Made by a program: the position numbers and the translations under genes. 64,000 bases of DNA, taken from the NCBI GenBank assembly GCA_019787685.1, contig JAHNUO010000001.1:1798001-1862000 (forward strand). The letters run 5' to 3'. The notes beneath the pieces are model-generated. The model was not told the origin of the DNA. It made no database searches and saw nothing but the letters and a program-made list of their open reading frames with translations. The stretch is from Chiua virens. Lineage: Eukaryota > Basidiomycota > Agaricomycetes > Boletales > Boletaceae. This document shows, one piece after another, positions 1 through 11,712 of the stretch; within the stretch, counting starts at the first letter, position 1, and each line of letters starts with the position of its first letter.

Positions 1-957
1 TGTGCGCGGTTACGAAGGAGGCAGGAAACGGACATACCGAATCAAGTGATCTCCCATCTCACTTTTCATCGGTTGTGGTACCAGATGCGGTAGGTTGTCC
101 GCACGTGCCGTCCGTGCACCCCTGACATTTGCGCAACGCAACTTGAAGGTGCGCTGTATACCCAGGTTATTTGACCAAAATGTTGATCCGAGTTCTTAGG
201 CATTTCTGTGTACCAGACCATACTCGGTTCGACCCTTCTCTTGAGACGCATTGACACGGATTTTGTGAATCTCAGTACGATTTTATCTCACCTATCGCTG
301 TCCCATCCATTGCCCCTTCCTGATGGGTGTGTTAATGTGTCTCACGCTTCCTTGGCCATCAATGGTATTTGGACCCCTCTCAATGTTGCTCGTCTGTATG
401 CTCGTGGTCTGCCTGCGGGGATAGAAAGTATCTTTCTCTCTGAGGACCTCGTAATGCGTTTTCCCACTGCTCTGCAGGACTTTTACCAGAAGAGCGCATC
501 AGGGAGGTCACTGAATCAGTTTGGGCCAGACTTCCACACCTCGTCTCCTCTCAGGAATCCATTGAATACGCCGCAAGGCAACCAAGGCAAGCCCGCGAAA
601 GACGATATATGGGAAGGCTCTGTCGAAACGGGACTGGTTGAAGAGACACTGTTAGCCATTCCACCCTCCGTTAACCTCGCGTTAGCCGCATTGCACCCAT
701 CGACGTCGACTGAAGTCCTAGCCTTGCCAGAAATGCCGCTCAGTCCCACAGAGCAGGAGATATTTCGTGCTCTCTGCGTCCATCCTGACTGGGAAACGGA
801 GGAAGCTGGGACGGCGAGTAACGAGGAGAAAGTTGACACCACGCTCAAACGTGGTTCTCCGATGGAGAAACCGCTACGACGGTCGAGGAGGGTTGCCGAT
901 GCAGCTGCCCGATCTCGTGTTGCGCCACCTAGGATAAGGGGCCCTCGACACACATGA
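1..957 (+). CDS. KilA-N/APSES-like DNA-binding regulator, 5' partial
   Basis: The frame is open from the window edge to 150, an intron fits at 151-199 (donor gtgcgc, acceptor cttag), and the second exon runs 200-957, stop TGA 955-957. Joined, the protein reads through a segment beginning ISVYQTILGSTLLLRRIDTD and later GIWTPLNVARLYARG. This is the pattern of KilA-N/APSES DNA-binding domains of fungal cell-cycle and development regulators (Swi4/Mbp1/Xbp1 group; Bqt4 has a related domain). After the domain the protein is low complexity. It ends in a basic, Arg-rich tail (about the last 35 residues) that could be a nuclear localisation signal. No membrane segment is visible, which argues against a Bqt4-type anchor. 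The N-terminus is outside the window. The class call is fairly safe; the target genes are unknown. Confidence 0.6.
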
Positions 958-1725
958 TCCGCCAACTACCACTCGGTTGAGGTCCCCCCGCACTTTTGGA
1001 CGTTCACATTATCGTACTGAATTTTATTCTGTTGTTTGCTCGCAGTTTACGCTTGCTAGAGATTGTATCGCACATTTTCGAGTATACCTCCATTATTTTA
1101 TGATCCCCACTCGACTTCTAGTATTCGCCATTTTCTTGTTGGGCTTCGAGCCTATTAATGGCCATTTGTTGCGTAAACATGTACGTATAGTACACGCCGT
1201 ATATTACAAGCGTCCTAAAGCTCGCCGGGGAGTGTCGTCCTTGCGACGAGGGCCTGCGAGCGAAAAGCGTGAATTGGACATTGTGCGGACAAGTTCTTGG
1301 GAAAGGCAAGTCGAGCAAGGTCACTAGCGGAGTGTGAAAAGACCGCTTGGACTTTGGAGAGTGGTTTGTTCCCAACCACACGAATTTTCTACCATCTTAC
1401 TTAGTACTCCCATATTTTTCTGGTCCAAGTACACCAGCCTTCTAAAGTACTCATCAGTGGACGACGTCCATCAATATCCTTTGCTTTAACTTCCTTTTTG
1501 ACGTCCTTTTTACTTCATTCCTGGCCAACCGCAAGCTAATTCATCAATACGTCTGCACCATCTGCTTTCCGCATTCAAGACACGACCCTCCAAAATCCAC
1601 ACACTTGACCCCAGCTTGGGTTTTGTTTTACTCCACCCTCCGCGTGAAAAAGTGAACGAGCATCCGTTAATCTCCACCCACAACCGAACGGTAATCTCTA
1701 ATTGCACACAAAAACAAGCCCTATA
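958..1725. other. Intergenic region with no supported gene
   Basis: This 768-bp stretch separates two same-strand genes. It should hold the 3' UTR of the KilA-N gene and the promoter and 5' UTR of the Pumilio gene. A short open frame from the ATG at 1100 to 1327 begins with a hydrophobic stretch that resembles a signal peptide, but it has no recognisable family and no intron. I do not call it. Confidence 0.5.
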
Positions 1726-4700
1726 ATGTCTTTATCTGCCTCCGACAACAATGGCTCCTATTCGAGAGTTTCCTCGGGAAAAACCCCTCCCCCCGCACCT
1801 TCTGCGGCCTTTGCAAAGAGGTGCGCTCCTTTGCTTTTCTCGTCGTATCTGTATCTAAGGATGGCACTATAGAGCGCGGGAGATTCAAGCGGAAGAACGC
1901 TTAGGAAGATACAGACCGCCTGCGCTGCGCGCCCTTGTGCCTTCTGGGTCTCCACCGAATGACTTGACATCCAACGTTCCGTCCCCAGGCGACAGCGACA
2001 CTGCCCCACCGTCCGCTTATCCTCCCGGTTTCAGGAGAGCCAGGGCCGGCACTCTTCCTTCCGATGTCCACCTTGCGGCTCAGAGATTTGTCGCTGCTTC
2101 CAGTGCCTTGAGCACTACGACACCTTCTACAGAATCTTTCGCAGAACAAGCACAGCAGCGGCAAAATGCCAACACTCCCCCCAGTCTTGTCGTACCTCCG
2201 CGTCCTGGTCTTCGTCATTCAGCTACCTCCATTAGTGTTGCTCCTACAACCAGTACTTCCGTGGGTGTCGTCGATCGTCACAGCCGCCTCAGGTCTGGTT
2301 CATTGACCCTGCCTTCCTCCGGCTTAACGAATCCGTTCGGGCCCTCTATCTTCTCGTCGTCTTGGTTATCGTCTACGAATGGCTCTTCGTTTCCTGTTCT
2401 AGACGAGCTGCGCTCCGTAACCTCCGCGGACTCGGCTGATGAATTCGATGTCCATACCCTCGACTACCTTGGTTTGGATGACAGTCACCGCCCACCACCG
2501 GCAGCCACAATTTCCGAATTGCGCACACAAGCGCAAGCGGCGATTGCTGGGAATTTGGCTAACCCGCCTCGCTTGCGCGCAAGCACAGTGTCCAATCCGT
2601 ATCGTACACGTCCTTCAGGTGCTAGTTCATTGTTGGCCACGCCAAGTGGTGAAGAGGATGAAGAGTACTTTGAAAATTACGAGACTCAGCAATTGTATGA
2701 ACGCCAGCGTCTCAGCTCATATGATGGATCCATCTCTGATGCCGACCTTTTGCATTCGTCTTATGTTGCCAAAGGATTCAAGCAATCTGATCACCTCTCG
2801 GCCGGGAGTGCGCTGGCGTCACGGCCGCGTGCCATATCTGTTGGGACGCTTGATGATCCTATCCGCTCCATTCAGCGCCGTGTCGCAACCAGCGAGGTTC
2901 AGACCCCATACTTGAACGACCTCTCTCCTGCCGTAGGTGGCCTTGCCAGCCCTGCTAGTATCCTCAAGTCGGATTCTAAACTAGCCCCCCGCAACGCGCC
3001 ATCCCCTGCTGTTCATTTTCCTAATGGAGAAGTCAGCCGTGCATCGGCTTACCTCGTCGCTCCTAATTCACAAGGAAGGGCCGTCTCACCGAAATCTGAG
3101 GCCAACAACAATTCACAAATTCAAACACCTACTCGGTCGTTGTGGATTGGTAACCTTGATAGTGCTGTGACTAGTGAACAGCTCATCCATGTGTTTGCGC
3201 CCTATGGTGCCATTGAGAGTTTGCGATTGTTGCCTGAGAAGGTCCTTTCTCGTCCTTCTTCCTGCGAATAATGCTTATGCTCTGTTTAGGAATGCGGCTT
3301 TGTCAATTTTGTCGACCAAGCGGACGCCATCCGTGCGAAAGATGATGTCTTGAACCGTCTGGGAGGCAACATTGGCATGCCTAATGGACAAACCGTACGG
3401 ATCGGGTTTGGCAAAGCCGATAGTGCTCCAGTCGCACCTGCGAAGGGCACCACTATTACCAATTCTGGCGCAACCTCACCCAACAGTTTGAGCAAGAGTG
3501 CTATCCCAGGCCTGGGAGGCTTGGACGCTCAATTGCAGTCTACTCCTACCCGTGCATTGTGGATCGGCTCTATTCCCAGTACGACGACCCCCGCCACAAT
3601 TTTGAATGTCTTCAGTCCCTACGGACCCATTGAGTCTGCCCGTGTTTTGACACACAAGAATTGCGGATTCAGTTAGTGATTGCTTCCACCACTTGAATGC
3701 ATAATTGACGTATTTTACAGTTAACTTTGAACGCCTGGATGACGCCGTTCGTGCGAGGAAGGCATTGAATGGTCGCGATGTGCTGGGCAGTGACGTTGGA
3801 GCCATACGCATTGGGTTTGCCAAGGTACCGGTGAAAAATGGTCAAGAAAGCAACGGCAGTCAAGATGACAGCCCCAGTGTTGCGGTACAAGGTATTGGTG
3901 ATCTGAGCGTCGGTGCAACTATCCATGCGTTGCGCAGCGTTAAAGGCGCTTCAACGATCCCCGCCGACCAGCAGGTACTTGGAGGAACGGTTGAGAACTA
4001 CCGTTCAAATTTGCTCCTCAGCATGATTGGATCGGGCATGCACAATATAGCCTATGTTTCAGATGGACTTTCCAAACCAGCCGGGTGGACTCCCTCCGTA
4101 ACTGAACAACAAATGATCATGCGGGAACTCACCAAGGGAAGTACCGATGCGGAGATGGATATCCAGGCCCTTTCTGGTGAGTCCCCTGTGCATTCTGCGT
4201 GACTTCCTTCTCATTCTTTGATAGATTTCCGGCCTCCTACGATGTACTACACCACAATACCACTCGTATCGGAAAGACCAAACAACAGGCGGTGGGATGC
4301 TTCGAAACTTCGTGAGCTCCGCAAACGACTTGACTCTGGCACGATGTCTGTGGAAGAAACAGATCAGGTTGCAGGGGACTTCCTGGATGGGGAAATTGTT
4401 GACCTGGCTTCTGACTGGCTCGGAAACACGGTTGGTATTCGTCAGCATTGAACCACAACACATTTTTTCTGAACATTGTGTACAGGTTGTTCAAAAGCTC
4501 TTCGAAAAATGTTCCGCAGGTCCAAGATTTGCGATGTTGGAACGAATCACACCCCATCTAGCTATGATCGGAATCCACAAGAATGGCACCTGGGCTGCCC
4601 AGAAGATCATTGAGTGTGTACAAACACCTGAGGAAGTTGCACTCATCGTGCAAAACCTGAGGGCTTACGCACCTCCTTTACTGCTCGATCAGTTCGGGAA

Positions 4701-5907
4701 TTATGTGGTGCAGTATGTCGCCTCACAACTTTCAGCCTCCTTCATCCCTGACCCATTCATCAGATGTTGCTTACGCTTCGGTGGGCCTGCAAACGACTTC
4801 ATCTTCGATGCTATGGTCGATCGTATGTGGGAGATTGCTCAAGGACGCTTTGGAGCAAGGAGTATGAGGGCATGTCTCGAAAGCCCCCACATCAACATCA
4901 GCCAGCAACGGCGCATCGCTACTGCTGTCATCCTCAACTCGATTCCCCTTGCGACCAATCCAAACGGCGCGCTTTTGTTAACATGGTTGTTGGATACATC
5001 TTCGTTTCCGTCACGATACAGTTTACTTGCGCCGCGGTTTACCCCTCACCTATCGCATCTCTGTACGCACAAGCTAGCATCGCTAACGGTCCTCCGAATC
5101 GTCAACCAAAAGATCGAGCCTGAGGCATCACGTCAAATCGCACAAGCGTTGTTCTCATCGCCTGGGGACCACGTACTCACGGACGTTCTGGGAGACCAAG
5201 TAAATGGAGTTGCGGTTGTACACAAAATCTTGACGAGTCCCTTCCTTGATCCTGCGGACAAACCCAGTTTCATTGAAGCGACCAAACGCGTGTTGATCGA
5301 GCTGAAGGTGATCGCTACTCAAGCATACCGGCGTCTCATAGAGGAAGTTGGCCTACCCATTCCTAATTATCAGCCAACATACAACACCAACGGTCCGCCA
5401 GGTAAAAAGGGGCAATCCCACAATGCTTTTGGTGTCCCTGGTCTCCCTTCAGGATACCCTTCTAATGACCAGGGCTTGGCCTCTATGATGGCTGCGTTGC
5501 AGATGGGTGGTCAGAACCCGCAGTCTGGCCCACCTCAATTGCATATTGACCCAACATTCGGTCAGAATAATGTGTCAACCCGTCCTCGAGCCTCGAACCC
5601 CCCATCAGCGTTCTCCCCGTCTTCAGATCCATTCAATCCGTTCGCTCTTCGTTCGCCTGATATCAGTAGTCCCCGCGCAGCAGTCCGTCGCAATGGGGCA
5701 CTACCTGCTACAACCGCTATAACGCCAACCTCCGTTTCCACGATTCAATATGGTCCGCAGTCCGCAATCGTTGCGCAGCCGAGTGGTGTTCTTGGGATGA
5801 GTCAAGCCACATACAATGGCCAAGCTGTCCCCCAAGTTTACCCGCCGTATGCTATGTATCAAGTATACCAGCAGACGCCACCAACTAACATGGGTACTTT
5901 CAACTGA
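1726..5907 (+). CDS. JSN1/PUF2-type RNA-binding protein (two RRMs plus Pumilio repeats)
   Basis: Six exons give 1309 residues with every splice phase consistent: 1726-1820, 1873-3241, 3290-3671, 3721-4176, 4225-4430, 4486-5907. The N-terminal 450 residues are Ser/Pro-rich and probably disordered. RRM1 (from about residue 452, RSLWIGNLD, RNP1-like CGFVNF) and RRM2 (from about 574, RALWIGS, CGFINF) follow; each is cut by an intron just before RNP1. Pumilio/HEAT-like helices start near residue 820, with typical repeats such as HKNGTWAAQKIIE and DQFGNYVVQYVA. The C-terminus is Pro/Gln-rich. The RRM+PUF order is that of yeast Jsn1 and Puf2, which bind mRNAs, many for membrane or mitochondria-associated proteins, and regulate their fate. 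The start is the first ATG of the only open frame. No damage is seen. Confidence 0.88.
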
Positions 5908-6300
5908 TTTTTCTTCTTTTCTCCTGCGACGAAATCCGTTCATGACACTATAGCTAGGTTTGCACATTGAATGAAATTATTCTCTCTGTTGTCTATCTAT
6001 CCTTCTGCCTGCCACAGTCCAGATTGCTGCCAGAACCTCTCACTTCCATTCCTTTCATTGATACCCCCCTTTCACTGACGTTTCCACACACTCCTTTTGG
6101 GCATAAAACTGGACAGAGTCGTGGATTTGGCCAGTGCTGGAAGGTTGCTATCCTCATTTTCTATTCTTCACTGTAGGTCGATATTTGTGACCCTGTATAA
6201 GTACATAGCGGTGGATGGCTGTAAAACATGGCCGTAACGTATAGACAATAAAATGCTTTCAGACTCTCCGCATGTAACTTGCACGTGCCAGTGACTTGTC
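5908..6300. other. Intergenic region
   Basis: The 3' flank of the Pumilio gene and the promoter of the next gene, both on the plus strand. It is pyrimidine-rich (about 5990-6080), as is common in front of basidiomycete genes. An AATAAA-like sequence (caataaaatg) lies near 6246. No coding signal is visible. Confidence 0.45.
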
Positions 6301-7080
6301 ATGGGAAGCGCTCCTTCTAAGGCAGCCCGCAAACTACCTAGGGAAAAACCATCCTGGGCAGGTGCACGCACTCCTCCCAGTGCAACCACGGACCTAGGGC
6401 GACCACTGGCATTCGAGAACAAAGATCAAGGTGAGTACCAACTCTTGTGAAGTTCGTTCATCCTTCCAAACGTTCAACTTGTAACAGCCATCGAGAATGA
6501 TGCCAAAGACCCGCACTTTATGTCAAAACTGAGCCAACTAGGTCCGGTGCGTGTAGACCACAACCGTAGTGGCACGCAAACAGTCCGCGCCGTACGTTCA
6601 TTCAAGTTGTTTCAACCCCGGGAGTGGGGTCAGGACTCGGCGCAGTTTCTCACCTTGTCGTTTCGGAACAGGCGAGAGACGCACAACACATGTATCACTC
6701 CAGAATACGATCCGAGGCGGAGGCGGAGGAGGCGTCGACGTTGCACTCTCGGCCGAACGTGGCAACGAACCGGTTGCTGGCGTCCTCCCTCGCGGAGCTC
6801 CTCGAGGCACGCAAGTCAGTCGCGACCGCCGTTGAGATCAACGCGCTCGCAGCGCGGTATCACGTAGATGCTGCGACGCTGACGCGGTTGTGTGGGGTCG
6901 TGAACACGCCGAGCGTGGACGAGCGCACGGTCGTCCGGACGACGGACAAACACGGGGAAGAGTCTGTGACGATGATGGTACGTTTTACCTTTTTCTTGGC
7001 ATGGACGCGTGTGGGCTGAGCTGGTGTGGTATTGTGCATGCGATCAGGCGCGTTGGGTGGATCCTGTCCTCTCTCGGTGA
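6301..7080 (+). CDS. Small conserved fungal protein with N-myristoylation motif, function unknown
   Basis: Four exons (6301-6430, 6488-6591, 6672-6977, 7048-7080) sum to 573 nt and encode 190 residues ending RWVDPVLSR. The last exon is only 33 nt, and its phase and the conserved-looking ending support it. The protein starts MGSAPSK. Gly2 with Ser6 fits the N-myristoyltransferase consensus, so membrane attachment is likely (inference). A middle segment (PHFMSKLSQLGPVRVDH) looks like a conserved core. The C-terminal half is helical and charged (EALEEA-like and LLEARKS stretches). I do not recognise the family and do not assign a function. It lies convergent with the GID2 gene, whose stop is only 68 bp away. 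Confidence 0.62.
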
Positions 7081-7147
7081 TTGGCTTGCTTTTACATTAA
7101 ATACGTGAGAGGTGTTATAGTACATGCACGATGAAAAAAGTCGAATG

Positions 7148-8582
7148 CTAGAAATATACGCGTAAAGCATTGCCTTGCATCGACTCTGTTGGACAGTAGG
7201 GACATTTGACACGTCTGCGTCCGAATCGCTGGGTCGATGATGAAATGGTAAAGGGCAACGAACAAGGACGCACCCATTCACTTTGCTAAGCTTCTGTAGA
7301 CTGTCTTTGTAATAACGTGCCCACAGGTCATCATCATGGGAGGGTTTTGTTCTGTGGACTGGTCCTTTGAGACGGGGCATGCAAAGATCGAGTGGTAACG
7401 GTTTTCCGGAGGCACGGGTATCTCAATCTTGAGAGAAAATACGATCGGTAATCTGAAGAGAATGCTTGCAGGATTCCGACCTACCGGGAGTTCGTCGCTT
7501 TGACTCCACTCACTCTTCCTCTCCTTCATCACATTACGAGCCTTTTCGATCCTCGCAAGTGCACCTCCGCCACCGATATCACCGACGACTCGGAGGGGAA
7601 CTTGCCGACTCATCCCTAGACTCGCACAATACTCTTTTGCAAATAGCGGCTCGAGGTCGGTGTGCAGTGAAGGCGAAGGCAAGATCAGCGTATGGGGAGT
7701 GCTCCAGTTTCTGCTTGGGAAGGTAAGCCAGACAAGCCATAAGTCGTTTGAACTCGGATGCGTGTTCTGGATAAAATCCTCGCAAAGCGGCGTTTGCGTA
7801 CGATATCGCTGGAATGGGATTGGTCGGATTGGAGGAAAGGAGCAGTCGGACGTATTGAGAACGGTGAAGGTAGAATTCTAGCGGGGAGGATCGTGAGCGA
7901 AGGAACGTGCGGTTCTTTCTGGACCACCTGAGGTAGGTATGTTTTAGCTCGTGAGAGATCGAACCTTTCACGCAGAGTACTCACTCGAGTGCAGGGCCAA
8001 CATCCTGTCTTCGGAGTGCCGTTATGATTCGGTGAAGCTCAACGAACTGACCACGTAGTTCGGAAGTGATTTCAGCACCAGACTCCTAGATACGGTGCGG
8101 GTCAGGATATTAGTGAAGTAGCACGGCTGATGTACCTTGATGAAAGTCTCCGCCGTGGAGAACTGGCCCGTACGAAGGAGGTGCAAGGCAATCGTGTGAT
8201 CGAGTGCGTCTTTGGCGGCACTGGTTGTAAAGAGGGGATCATAAGTGGGCAAGGGCAGCGTGAATTTCTGGGGCCACGGGTGAGCACACGAGCACTGTGG
8301 CAAGGGGACATGTCAGACCTTATCCAAAGCCTTTCCCAGTCTCGCAATCGCATTGTAAATCTCCTTTTGTTTCTCATCAATCTCTTTCTTCCTGGCGTCA
8401 ACCGTCTGCGATAGTAATGCGAATGTGTCCTGAGTAACAGTGCCGGCCTCGATTCTACTCTTGACCTCACGCAAGGAGTGGAGTAGAGAGTCTAGCGAGC
8501 TCTCCACGGAAGGTATCTTTCCTTTTGATGAACCTTCTGTCGACGCTCTGAGCTTTTCGAGCTCCTTGGTAGGTCCGTCCAT
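7148..8582 (-). CDS. rmd5: GID/CTLH E3 ubiquitin ligase RING subunit (Rmd5/Gid2), with two apparent frameshifts
   Basis: Read on the minus strand from ATG 8582. Exon 1 (8319-8582) is a coiled coil. Exon 2 starts at 8267 and carries the LisH-like stretch ALDHTIALHLLRTGQFSTAE. The CTLH/CRA region (SSPLEFYLHRSQYVRLLLSS, ALARIEKARNVMKERKSEW) follows, then the degenerate RING: ACPVSKDQ, MMMTCGHVI, KDSLQKLSK, and after an intron (7215-7273) GRVKCPYCPTES, stop 7148-7150. Rmd5 is the RING subunit of the GID complex, which degrades gluconeogenic enzymes on glucose return. Two single-base shifts break the frame: one extra base near 7676 (between SPYADLA and SPSLHTDL) and one missing base near 7309-7310 (between CGHVI and KDSLQ). 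As read, the product would stop before the RING. The residues on both sides match the family closely, so a consensus error is as likely as a pseudogene. Confidence 0.85.
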
Positions 8583-8705
8583 AATGTCGCGATGTGAACT
8601 ACCTTTGTAAGTCGTAGTGAGTAAATAAGATCGGAAGCGTTAGCCGGCTCTCCTAGTTGTGCCGCGTTTACACTTTGGTCACGTCACGTCGGTAATCTTC
8701 CTCAT

Positions 8706-10085
8706 ATGCCTCGTTTTTTGACCGGCGACGAGCTGGGCAACATTAAATCTGTCTCGTACGACCCAAACGCATTGCCTGAGCACAAGCTATCCTTAAAAAC
8801 CCTCCACGATGGCACCTCGAACGGTCGGACGCGAGGGGTGCAAAAATTAGCCATCAGTGGCACTCTGGTGAGTGCTGTGCTCGACTTGACGAACCGAACG
8901 CAACAAATAATGCTCAAGACAAGTTGGCCTCGGCACATGCAGATGGTTCCCTTTGTCTCGCATCGCTGACGAGCGAGGACGACTTGGAACAACGTCACAC
9001 ATGGAAGGAGACCAGGTTCAAAACGGACCAGTCTTTTGTCGGTCTGGCCTCAGCACAAAAGTAAGTACAGAAATGAAATGGTCAGGAGACCGCTCAATTG
9101 TACCCTCTTCCAAAGCGCTGTCTACTCATGCGCCTCCAATGGCGCACTTCGGCGTGTTGACACAAATCATGAAGCTGGCCCAATACATCAACTTGGCGCG
9201 CTTCCATCGCGGCTTCTTGACTGGCGCCTGGCGCCCAGCCAAGAAACTTTTGCTTACGGCGGCGACGAAGTTGAGGTATCACTCTGGAATACCGAACAAG
9301 CTTTCGCCTCACGACCGTCGGACTTCCGTCGCTTCCCCGAACGGCAAGAAACGAAAAAGGGCCGAGGACTTGTTTCCGGGCGAAATCTGGCGCGCCAAAA
9401 ATGTTGCTAACGACTACTTGGGACTACGTCAGCCAGTCCATAACACGTGTCTCACGTATATGTCGTGTGCACCCACTCAAACGCAAATACTTGCCGGGAC
9501 TCACTTTGGCGACCTTCGTAGGTATGATACACGTTCTGGACGGCGCCCTGTCAGCGACCTTAAAGGCGTCGGCAAGGTAGGCGGTGTTAAATCGCTGGAA
9601 AAAGGGCTGTCAGAACAGTGAGTGGAAAAATGTGTGATTGCTATCGAGCATTGACTCCACGATTGAAATTCAAGCGAAGTGTTCGTATCGGATCAAGGAA
9701 CGAATCTGTTTGCGATCGATGTACGTGCTGGCAAAGTCGTTTACGGATACAAGGGTACGTGTCTTGGCATTTCGAGACATTCGTTGATGCCAGCATCATA
9801 TCGTTAGGAATCTCCGGAGCTGTAAACTCATTAGCTATAGCGCCTTCACTTCTCGCGTCCGTGTCTCTGGATCGCTTTACCCGCATTCATAGCACCTTCC
9901 CGCCCGCTGCTGAGGGAAAGCAACAAGAAGATAGGGGTACTGTGCTCGAAAAAATATACATGACCACAGTCCCTACTGTAGTTATTTGGGGTCAGGGCGC
10001 GGTGGACAATTCACGCACAATTGCCGACCAGGATGAAGGAGATATATGGGAAAAGATGAAGCAGGTAGGCGAGAAAAACGAATGA
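8706..10085 (+). CDS. nsa1: Ribosome biogenesis WD40 protein NSA1/WDR74
   Basis: ATG 8706 opens MPRFLTGDELGNIKSV, the typical Nsa1 start. Exons are 8706-8867, 8924-9060, 9116-about 9617, and two further exons reaching the stop at 10083-10085. The WD-repeat region shows LAISGTL, CASNGALRRVDTN, YGGDEVEVSLWNTE, GTHFGDLRRYDTRSGRRPV and GISGAVNSLAIAPSLLASV. The segment GKKRKRAEDLFPGEIWRAKN is a family hallmark. Nsa1 (WDR74 in animals) belongs to pre-60S particles with Rix7/NVL and the exosome cofactor Mtr4. The frame changes by +1 near the CCCC run at 9335-9338, between VSLWNTEQAF and GKKRKR; one extra C would explain it. The true C-terminus may lie in another exon past a possible donor (caggtagg) near 10060. 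It is divergent from the GID2 gene, start-to-start distance 123 bp. Confidence 0.8.
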
Positions 10086-10202
10086 TACGATGTATAAGAT
10101 TGCTTCTGCTAAAATACACGGCATTTGCCAAGGCCAAGACTCTCGTCATACAACGTAGTGTGGGACCGCAGTCGCTAGTAGACAACGCGAACGTTGACTC
10201 AT

Positions 10203-11712
10203 TTAATGTGCTATCTTGCTTTTCCATGTATGGGCATTCTCAAAACCGTTCTTGGCAGTTTGATCTAGTTGAATAAGTCAGCAAAAGTCTGGAACATGAA
10301 GGACCAGCTAGATAGGTACAGTCAATCAACGTGTTCTGTATCTCCTCACGGGTGGTCATTACAAATGGGCCATACTGGAAAACGGTTTGGTCAAGAGGTT
10401 CACCAGCAACCTGACGCACGTTCATTTCCGAGATGTCCCAGCTCCACGGAAAGAACATACCAAAACGAATTGTGTGTCATCTTTCGTTGCTGTGATCCTT
10501 GCTCCGGTTTCGCCCTCTTTGGCGGACAAGACAAGGGTGTGGAAACTCTCATTGATAAAATCATCGTCTCCAACGGTGATGCCACCCTTCCAGACTAATC
10601 ACACGGTGTCAGCGGCTATGTTCTATAAGAATGCCAGCACATACGATAGATGAATGCTGTCCAACCAGTTGCTAAAGAAATATCAATATCTTAAATGTGT
10701 GTGCAGTTCAATAGGGAATGACAGCATACGGATTTCCTGAAACATGTTGTCCCCCGAGTTTTTCATCATCACGTGGAAGTACCAGCACCCGCCAAGGGGT
10801 TGGACAGGTGACTCGACGCCATGGGTTTTCCCACTAATCACCCTGACGGTGATGGGGCCATTGGGGCCATTGGGATACGCAACTGGGATGCTATTTCATC
10901 TAAGCAGCTTACGAGAGTAAGTCGGCATCGGTAAACGCACGAGGCAGGGCCAAGTTCTTGATAAGAAGGATCCTGCGGGCAGGCGCTATGAACCCACAGA
11001 AAATTCGAGGCATTGCCAAAACTAGACACTCACGACCATCTTGAACTGTATGGGATGAAGGCGCAAGGCGTAAGAACCGATTAATGGACGATCCCCCTGA
11101 CAAAATGAGACACACCTGCTTGGGCAGGTCAATCCAGAGTTGGAGTCCTCTTGGTTCGGGGACCCCGGGGGCGTGGACTGGCATCTCGGCATGTACAATA
11201 CCCTTGCCCTACGGAAGCACGATATAAGGGTGCATGGAAAATGGGGGGATGACAAGGGTGGGTTGACACACAGCACACATCCACTGAACACCACCTGTTT
11301 CGATTGTTCCCGCATGGCCTGCAGAATCCTCGTGACGACTCGTTCTTTGTAATATGAAAGGATAAGTGACGGCGTTCCGCAGTAAAGCCAAGACATCATA
11401 CCCTTCAAGCATATATGTTACAGTTGCTTGGCCTCGATGAGGGTGATCAGGGAAGCCCTGTAGAATAGAATTGTATTGGAAATGTGGGGAGAGCAAGGGT
11501 GATGCTCACTGCGCCTTTCGAGACATGGAAGTGATCCAACATCAAGAAGGGGGACAAGTTGCGTAGGTTCATGCTCCCGATGGAGCGCCGTACGCGTGCC
11601 CCTACGCCCTACCAAGGGGAGGTCAGAAGCGGGGGTCAGAAGGATGAAATGAAGTGACTTCTTCTGTTTCTACAGCAAGGACCCTCTTGATCACGCAGCG
11701 CGAAACAGCCAT
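10203..11712 (-). CDS. Pirin family protein, 12 exons
   Basis: Twelve exons on the minus strand (11712-11659, 11608-11510, 11457-11402, 11344-11272, 11208-11116, 11045-11034, 10972-10941, 10890-10730, 10671-10645, 10594-10461, 10410-10320, 10264-10203) sum to 894 nt and give 297 residues with every phase consistent. That is the family's usual length. The N-terminal cupin holds the pirin iron ligands: DHPHRG (two His), a later His in the HEDSAGH stretch, and the HAEMP segment with Glu/His. The C-terminal cupin shows RVISGKTHGVESPV and AGEPLDQTVFQYGPFVM. Exon 6 is only 12 nt (Phe-Lys-Met-Val). Pirins are nuclear or cytosolic iron-binding cupins, some with quercetinase activity; the role here is unknown. 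The gene is intact and convergent with NSA1. Confidence 0.93.
11034..11045 (-). other. 12-nt microexon of the pirin gene
   Basis: Between acceptor acag and donor gtgagt, twelve bases encode Phe-Lys-Met-Val. They join LPKQ to DPSYQEL, exactly where pirins read LPKQ-(Y/F)KM-(V/I)-(E/D)PxYQEL. Omitting the exon would delete four residues in frame, so its skipping would be silent to frame-based gene finders. Confidence 0.85.

Noticed and set aside
1100..1327. Short open frame with signal-peptide-like start between the first two genes
   Set aside because: No family, no splicing support, and it lies where 3' and 5' untranslated regions are expected.
9250..9345. Intron from gtatcact to caag to avoid the NSA1 frameshift
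   Set aside because: It would remove the conserved VSLWNTEQAF strand; a one-base error explains the data better.
10894..10915. 22-nt intron in pirin
   Set aside because: A 50-nt intron starting at the upstream gtgcgt donor gives the conserved protein with no extra frame change.
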